Assembly: GCA_002391425.1 (NCBI GenBank)
Contig: DGEZ01000010.1
Location: 1-10,566 of the forward strand
Direction: 5' to 3'
DNA: 10,566 bases
Source: Micrococcales bacterium UBA3913
GTDB lineage: Bacteria > Actinomycetota > Actinomycetes > Actinomycetales > Microbacteriaceae
The position numbers and the translations under genes are program-made. The notes beneath the pieces are model-generated. The model was given only the letters and a program-made list of their open reading frames with translations. It searched no databases and was not told the DNA's origin. Positions 6,652 to 10,566 of the stretch are shown one piece after another (position 1 is the first letter of the stretch; every line of letters begins with the position of its first letter).

Positions 6652-7215
6652 TCAGTGCGGAAATTCGCCCCGAGGATGCCGGGGGCGCGGTGAACGGAAC
6701 CTCCGATACTGGATGGCACGCATCGCCGCATACATTCCGAGGCCACGTTCTCGCTTTTCCGCGCCGAACTTTGCATCCACGCGTTTGCGCACCTGGGCAC
6801 CGAGAATGAGCAACTCGACGAGGACGATGATCACGTACAAGTAGAGGGCCAGCGTGGAGAACATGATCACATAGGCGTTCTGGACAAGCGACACCATGAG
6901 GATGACCACCATGACCGGGATGAGGAATTCAGCCATCGTGGTGCGAGCGTCGACGTAGTCGCGTACGAAGGCGCGTTGTGGCCCTTTGTCTCGCGCCATC
7001 AAATAGCGGGGGTCGCCAGCGAGCATCCCCTCGCGAATCTTTTCACGCTCACGACGATCCCGTTCCCTCGCCTGCTTACGGTCGGAGGGCACCAGCGGAC
7101 GCAGATTCTCTTTCTCGCGGTCCTTGCGGCGCGGAGTCGGGCGTCCCTTGCCCTCTGCCTTGGCCGTTTCGTTCTCGTTTTCACCTGGAGCTTGTTTTGA
7201 CACGCTGTTCCTCAT
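6652..7215 (-). CDS. DUF3043 family integral membrane protein
   Basis: 187-residue protein of the actinobacterial DUF3043 family; its function is unknown. The first 60 or so residues are highly charged and probably cytoplasmic, with the family's GKGRPTPRRKDRE and RPLVPSDRKQAR segments. Next comes the diagnostic AGDPRYLMARDKGPQRAFVRDYVDAR (about 66-91, quoted in part: YLMARDKGP, FVRDYVDAR). Two hydrophobic helices follow, at about 95-113 and 115-140, and then a basic cytoplasmic tail ending RRFRSPRPRHPRG. The start ATG is at 7215, with a weak AGGA about 10 bases upstream. It is the only minus-strand gene, facing nrdR and divergent from erpA. The family often sits near respiratory or quinol-oxidase genes in actinobacteria, which fits this locus, but a role cannot be assigned. 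Confidence 0.9.
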   Translation of the reverse strand: MRNSVSKQAPGENENETAKAEGKGRPTPRRKDREKENLRPLVPSDRKQARERDRREREKIREGMLAGDPRYLMARDKGPQRAFVRDYVDARTTMAEFLIPVMVVILMVSLVQNAYVIMFSTLALYLYVIIVLVELLILGAQVRKRVDAKFGAEKRERGLGMYAAMRAIQYRRFRSPRPRHPRGEFPH

Positions 7216-7359
7216 CCGTCATTGATCCTGAATAAGACTACTCAATTTGCCCGTGGTCATTTGCCGGAGGGTCTCGTGGATCGGAGATACAGGACGTAGA
7301 ATACGCGGGGTAGGTCACGTAACTGTGGTGGCCTGGGACTTTGGGAAGGACGCGCACGG
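7216..7359. promoter_or_regulatory. Divergent intergenic region, DUF3043 gene / erpA
   Basis: A 144-base spacer between divergent genes must hold both promoters. On the plus strand TAGAAT at 7297-7302 is a good -10 candidate for erpA, about 57 bases before its ATG; no convincing -35 is seen at the right distance. The erpA ribosome-binding site GGGAAGGA is at 7343-7350. On the minus strand no clear promoter stands out. No strong inverted repeat is visible. Confidence 0.4.
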
Positions 7360-7716
7360 ATGAGCTCAGCAGTTACGGTGACGGAACGGACCCACGGAGT
7401 GGCTCTCTCGGACTCCGCGGTGGCAAAGATCAAGGCGCTTTTGGAGGCCGAGGGACGGGACGATTTGCGTCTGCGCGTGGCCGTCCAGCCCGGCGGGTGC
7501 TCCGGGCTCATTTACCAGCTGTTCTTTGACGAGCGCCTACTCGACAATGACGCGGTTGTGGAGTTTGACGGCGTGGGCGTTGTCGTCGACAAGATGAGTG
7601 GCCCGTATCTGGATGGGGCCACGATCGATTTCCAGGACACCATTCAGCAGCAGGGCTTCACTATCGACAATCCGAATGCCACCGGCACCTGTGCGTGCGG
7701 AGATTCCTTCCACTAA
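7360..7716 (+). CDS. erpA: A-type iron-sulfur cluster carrier/insertion protein (ErpA/IscA family)
   Basis: 118-residue A-type carrier of the HesB/IscA/SufA/ErpA family, which delivers Fe-S clusters to apo-proteins. The three cluster-binding cysteines are present: C47 in QPGGCSGLIYQL, and C111 and C113 in the C-terminal TCACGDSFH. The family segments VVVDKMSGPYLDGATIDF and FTIDNPNATGTCACG are intact. ErpA is preferred over IscA because no isc or suf genes are nearby and actinobacteria place this carrier beside the ctaC/ctaD oxidase genes. The ATG at 7360 has GGGAAGGA nine bases upstream. A likely client is the Rieske protein of the cytochrome bc complex, usually encoded in the same region, but that is inference. 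Confidence 0.9.
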   Translation: MSSAVTVTERTHGVALSDSAVAKIKALLEAEGRDDLRLRVAVQPGGCSGLIYQLFFDERLLDNDAVVEFDGVGVVVDKMSGPYLDGATIDFQDTIQQQGFTIDNPNATGTCACGDSFH

Positions 7717-7788
7717 TTCTTGTTTCATTGCTCGAACTTTGACCTCGTCGAGTGGGGTGTTTTGTGCACAACGCCCGAAAATGCGCGA

Positions 7789-7794
7789 TAGTCT
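7789..7794 (+). promoter_or_regulatory. Candidate -10 element for ctaC
   Basis: TAGTCT (TANNNT pattern) lies 52 bases before the ctaC ATG. If it is used, transcription would begin near 7801, at the left edge of the inverted repeat 7801-7822. The region 16-18 bases upstream falls in TTGTGCACAA/ACGCCC and has no consensus -35. This is a motif guess. Confidence 0.3.
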
Positions 7795-7800
7795 AGAAAA

Positions 7801-7822
7801 GTGCTGTGAAGATTCACAGCAC
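7801..7822. repeat. Perfect 10+10 inverted repeat in the ctaC leader (candidate operator)
   Basis: The arms GTGCTGTGAA and TTCACAGCAC are exact reverse complements separated by GA, 24 bases before the ctaC ATG. The TGTGA and TCACA cores recall CRP/FNR-family half-sites, but they are 4 bases apart, not the 6 of the CRP/GlxR consensus. As RNA it could form a 9-bp stem with an AGAT loop. No T-run follows on the plus strand, so it is not an intrinsic terminator of erpA. The repeat is directly visible; the operator role is inference. Confidence 0.6.
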
Positions 7823-7845
7823 TCCTGCACACGTCCTGCTACACG

Positions 7846-8730
7846 ATGAGGGTAAAGGTGCTCACGAGACAACGGATCAAGACGGCGGTCAGCGCATCAG
7901 CCACTGTGGTTCTGGTCGGCGTCCTGTCGGGATGCACGAATGTCCAGTCCGGCTTCCTGCCAGGGGATGACGGCCTGACCAGCCAGACCGATGGCATTCG
8001 CACGATGTGGACGACCGCCTGGGCGGTTCTGCTCGTCATTGGCGTTCTCGTGTGGGGGCTGATCATCTGGTCAGTGATCGCGTACCGCCGCCGGAAGGGG
8101 GAAACCGGGCTTCCCCCGCAAATGCGCTACAACATGCCGATCGAGGCGTTGTACACGCTGGTGCCCCTCATCCTCATCATTGGTTTCGGCGCGTACACCA
8201 TCAATGAGACATATGCGCTCGAGGCGCGCGCCGACGAGACGGACACCTCCGTCGTACACGTCGAAGCAATCGGTCAGCAGTGGACGTGGACCTTCAACTA
8301 CACCGACGCGGATGTGCATGAGCCTGATGGCATGCCCGCGCAATATGTCTCCGGTGATGACTACGACAGGTCCGAGTTGCCGACGCTCTGGCTTCCGGTA
8401 GGTCAGACGGTGGAGATCGCACTCGAGTCGCGCGACGTGGCGCATTCGTTCTGGGTACCGGATTTCCTCTACAAGAAAGATACGATCCCCGGGCGCACGA
8501 ACTACTGGACGTTCACCCCACAGGTGGAGGGCACGTATAACGGCACCTGTGCCGAGCTCTGCGGCGAATACCACTCCATGATGCTGTTCAACCTCAAAGT
8601 CGTCTCCGTTGAGGAATACGAAGCTCACCTCGAGGATCTCGAAGAGCAGGGGTACACGGGCACGATTTCCACGGAGTACAACCGCAACCAGAACCTTCCA
8701 GGCGCAAGCGCCAGCACGGGCGCAGAGTAG
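7846..8730 (+). CDS. ctaC: Cytochrome c oxidase subunit II (CtaC), lipoprotein form
   Basis: 294-residue subunit II of the aa3-type oxidase, which takes electrons from cytochrome c at its CuA centre and passes them to subunit I. A lipoprotein signal peptide ends in the lipobox LSGC (C30), as in Gram-positive CtaC. Two membrane helices follow (about 57-80 and 101-120). The extracytoplasmic cupredoxin domain has the aromatic QQWTWTF (144-150) and the full CuA set: H200 in RDVAHSFWVPDF, then C235, C239, H243 and M246 in CAELCGEYHSMM. An acidic tail closes the protein. There is no fused cytochrome c domain, so the electron donor is separate, probably the diheme cytochrome of the bc complex. ATG 7846 has no clear ribosome-binding site. 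GTG 7858, four codons on, has GAGGG five bases upstream and still leaves a complete signal peptide, so it may be the true start. ctaD follows after 12 bases. Confidence 0.95.
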   Translation: MRVKVLTRQRIKTAVSASATVVLVGVLSGCTNVQSGFLPGDDGLTSQTDGIRTMWTTAWAVLLVIGVLVWGLIIWSVIAYRRRKGETGLPPQMRYNMPIEALYTLVPLILIIGFGAYTINETYALEARADETDTSVVHVEAIGQQWTWTFNYTDADVHEPDGMPAQYVSGDDYDRSELPTLWLPVGQTVEIALESRDVAHSFWVPDFLYKKDTIPGRTNYWTFTPQVEGTYNGTCAELCGEYHSMMLFNLKVVSVEEYEAHLEDLEEQGYTGTISTEYNRNQNLPGASASTGAE

Positions 8731-8742
8731 GGGAGTGCACTC

Positions 8743-9480
8743 ATGACAACAACGACCGTCCTCGAACCGCACGTCCAGATCAGTCCCTCAGCTCAGCGCA
8801 AGGGCAACGTTCTCGTGTCCTGGTTGACGTCGACCGATCATAAGACGATCGGGTATATGTACATGATCACCGCGTTTGTGTGGTTCCTCTTTGCGGGAAT
8901 CCTCGCTCTGATCATTCGTGCACAGCTCGCGGCCCCCGGACTCACGATTGTGGCGTCCAAGGAGCAATACAACGAGCTGTTCACCATGCACGGCACGATC
9001 ATGCTCCTCATGTTCGCGACACCCCTGTTCGCGGGGTTCGCGAACGTCCTCGTGCCGCTGCAGATCGGCGCACCTGACGTTGCCTTCCCCCGCCTCAACG
9101 CGTTTGCCTATTGGCTGTACAGCTTCGGCTCTCTCGTGGCGGTGGGTGGGTTCCTCACCCCCAGCGGTGCGGCGGCCTTCGGGTGGACGGCATATCCGCC
9201 GCTGTCCAGTGCCACTTTCTCTCCCAGCGTGGGCGGAGATCTGTGGGTTTTCGGTCTCGGCATTTCGGGCTTTGGCACCATCATCGGTGGCGTGAACTTC
9301 CTGACCACGATCATCACCATGCGTGCTCCCGGGATGACCATGTGGCGGATGCCGATCTTCACCTGGAACACCCTGGTAACGTCCATCCTCATCATCATGG
9401 CCTTCCCCCCGCTGTCTGCGACTCTCTTCGCTTTGGGCGCAGACCGCATTTGGGGGGCGCACATCTTCGACGCCGCCACC
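8743..9480 (+). CDS. ctaD: Cytochrome c oxidase subunit I (CtaD), N-terminal part only, 3' end replaced
   Basis: About 246 codons of the heme-copper oxidase catalytic subunit. The ATG at 8743 has GGGAG seven bases upstream. Visible family features are WLTSTDHKTIGYMY (27-40), the low-spin heme a ligand H83 in FTMHGTIMLLMFATP, VPLQIGAPDVAFPRLNAF (104-121) and WNTLVTSILIIMAFP (208-222). Five membrane helices (about 36-62, 81-109, 118-138, 164-194, 208-235) are present of the usual twelve. After ADRIWGAHIFDAATGGAL the expected WQHLFWFFGHPEVY does not follow, and the sequence turns into WD40 repeats in the same frame. The second heme a ligand, the heme a3 ligand and all CuB ligands are absent, so this product could not be an oxidase. 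The continuous frame runs 8743-10566 (608 codons, no stop). The truncation is most likely an assembly chimera; the real gene should be about 570-580 codons. Confidence 0.93.
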
Positions 9481-9498
9481 GGCGGCGCGCTCGTGTCA
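9466..9498. other. Chimera junction between ctaD and a WD40-repeat gene
   Basis: Codons 242-252 of the open frame (F-D-A-A-T-G-G-A-L-V-S) fit both families: actinobacterial CtaD has roughly HIFDAANGG here, and bacterial WD40 repeats have VWDAATGG. F242-D243 is exactly 42 residues before W284-D285, the next WD position. Hand-counted 60-base rows are 57-65% GC upstream (9001, 9241, 9301) and 73-75% downstream (9541, 9601). The break cannot be placed more finely because the shared peptide hides it. Confidence 0.85.
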
Positions 9499-10566
9499 CT
9501 CCCCTCGCCCGGCGCACAGGCCAACGGTGTGGACGTCAGCCCCGACGGCACGCGTCTCGCCGCCGGCTACGACGACGGCAGCGCGCTGGTGTGGGACATG
9601 GAGACCGGCGCGGAGCTGCTGCGCCTGGCGCACGAGGGGCAAGTCGACGACGTGGCCTTCAGCCCCGACGGCGCGCGCATCGCGACGGGCGGCGACAGCG
9701 CGATGATGATCTGGGACGCCGCAAGTGGCGCGGAGCAGCTCACGGTGGGATGCTCCGACGACCTGATCGTCGGCGTGGCGTGGAGCCCCGACAGCGCCTA
9801 CCTGGCGAGCGCAAGCCTCGACGGCAAGGTATGTGTGTGGCATGCACGCACCGGCGAGCGCGTCAGCGAGCTGCGCGGCCACACCACCTCGGTCAACGCC
9901 GTGGCCTGGAGCCCCGGCGGCGCGTTTCTGGCAACCGGCGGCGCCGACGGGACAACGCGGCTGTGGGAGCCGTTCGACGGCGCGCAGCTCCTCACGCTCG
10001 CCGGCCACGAGGACTGGGTCATGCGCCTGGCGTGGAGCCCGGACGGAACCCGCCTGGTGACTGCATCGCTCGACGACACGGCGCGCGTGTGGGACGTGGG
10101 CCTCGTGCCGCCCGACGGCGTGCTGGCGGTGGACTTCAGCCCCGACGACGCGCGCCTGGCGAGCGGCGGAACCCGCGAGGCGCGCGTGTGGGACGCCGCG
10201 AGCGGCGCGCAACTCGCGATGCTCGGGACATACCCGAGCAACGTCAACAGCCTGCGCTTCAGCCCCGATGGCGCCCGCGCAGTGGTCGCATCGGTCGAGA
10301 TCACCAATCTGCCGCCCGTCCCGTGGGGCGCAACGATCCAGGACGCCGCGAGTGGCGAGACATTCCACACGCTCCAGGGCGAGGTCCAGGGCGGTGTCAA
10401 CCGCGTGGCGTGGCGTCCCGACGGCGCGCAGGTAGCGACGGCGAGCGACGACCAGCTCGTGCGCGTGTGGGACGCGGCCAGCGGCGACATGCTGCACGAG
10501 CTGGCCGGACACGCCGAATGGGCCGCGGCGCCTGCCTGGAGCCCGGACGGCTGGAGATGCGCCTCG
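9481..10566 (+). CDS. WD40-repeat protein fragment (both ends missing), probably from another genome
   Basis: About 362 codons of tandem WD40 repeats, with no stop before the window end. Repeats follow the bacterial pattern GH-(x)-V-x-x-V-A-W/F-SPDG-x-x-L-A-(T/S)-(G/A)-(S/G)-x-D-x-x-x-R-V-W-D-A-A-S-G. WD-type ends fall at codons 284, 324, 366, 408, 450, 483, 533 and 576 (W or its replacement). Intervals are 40-43 residues except one of 33 and one of 50. Variants include WH at 366, WE at 408 and QD at 533. Such repeats form beta-propellers used as protein-binding scaffolds, and in bacteria they often follow kinase, NACHT or other signalling domains; none of those is present here, so the role is unknown. 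High GC and heavy use of GCG, GAC and GGC differ from the upstream genes. It could come from Chloroflexota, Cyanobacteriota, Planctomycetota or actinobacteria; I cannot tell which. Confidence 0.88.

Noticed and set aside
7731..7752. CTCGA...TCGAG inverted repeat after the erpA stop as a terminator
   Set aside because: A 5-bp stem with a 12-base loop and no clean T-run is within chance expectation.
7801..7822. An intrinsic terminator after erpA
   Set aside because: The stem is good but no T-run follows on the plus strand. A T-rich run follows only on the minus strand, where no gene needs it.
9496..10512. A 338-codon minus-strand frame opposite the WD40 region with repeat-like protein sequence
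   Set aside because: Its periodicity simply mirrors the WD40 repeats on the plus strand. The plus-strand frame has the SPDG and WD motifs; this one has none of its own.
10531..10566. A second adapter at the window's 3' end
   Set aside because: The last bases still read in WD40 register (WSPDGWRCAS) and do not match either Nextera adapter or its complement.

Overview
The window reads as one end of a contig from a high-GC Gram-positive bacterium (Actinomycetota). This rests on the order mltG-aroE-aroC-aroK-aroB-aroQ-efp-nusB, a DUF3043 membrane protein (an actinobacterial family), and an A-type Fe-S carrier followed by a lipoprotein-type cytochrome c oxidase subunit II. GC is about 57-65% in the rows I counted by hand. 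I cannot name the genus. Neither contig end looks clean.

Layout. Positions 1-34 are a synthetic Illumina Nextera read-2 adapter, not genome. From 35 to 6634 a tightly packed plus-strand block encodes the C-terminal part of the MltG lytic transglycosylase, five shikimate-pathway enzymes (AroE, AroC, AroK, AroB and type II AroQ), elongation factor P, NusB and NrdR. Gaps run from a 26-base overlap to 51 bases. The only likely internal promoter I see is just before efp. A convergent minus-strand gene (6652-7215) encodes a two-helix DUF3043 membrane protein. A divergent 144-base spacer leads to erpA (7360-7716). A 129-base spacer carrying a perfect 10+10 inverted repeat then leads to ctaC and ctaD.

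The last 1.1 kb does not belong with the rest. The ctaD reading frame is normal for about 240 codons (five of the usual twelve membrane helices). It then passes, without a frame break, into a bacterial WD40-repeat protein that runs off the window at 73-75% GC (rows counted). The switch falls where both families encode nearly the same peptide (F/W-D-A-A-T/N-G-G-A), and the first WD40 register position falls exactly on it. The best reading is a metagenome or assembly chimera, not a new fusion protein: the oxidase part lacks every ligand of its heme a3-CuB active site.

Functionally, the aro block covers five of the seven steps to chorismate (DAHP synthase and EPSP synthase are not in the window). 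efp, nusB and nrdR are housekeeping genes for translation of polyproline stretches, rRNA antitermination and control of ribonucleotide reductase. erpA-ctaC-ctaD is the start of an aerobic respiratory locus. I found no tRNA, rRNA, CRISPR array, insertion sequence or defence system. No stretch over 300 bases lacks a gene. I see no convincing new biological system here; the most striking signal, the oxidase-WD40 fusion, is probably artificial.
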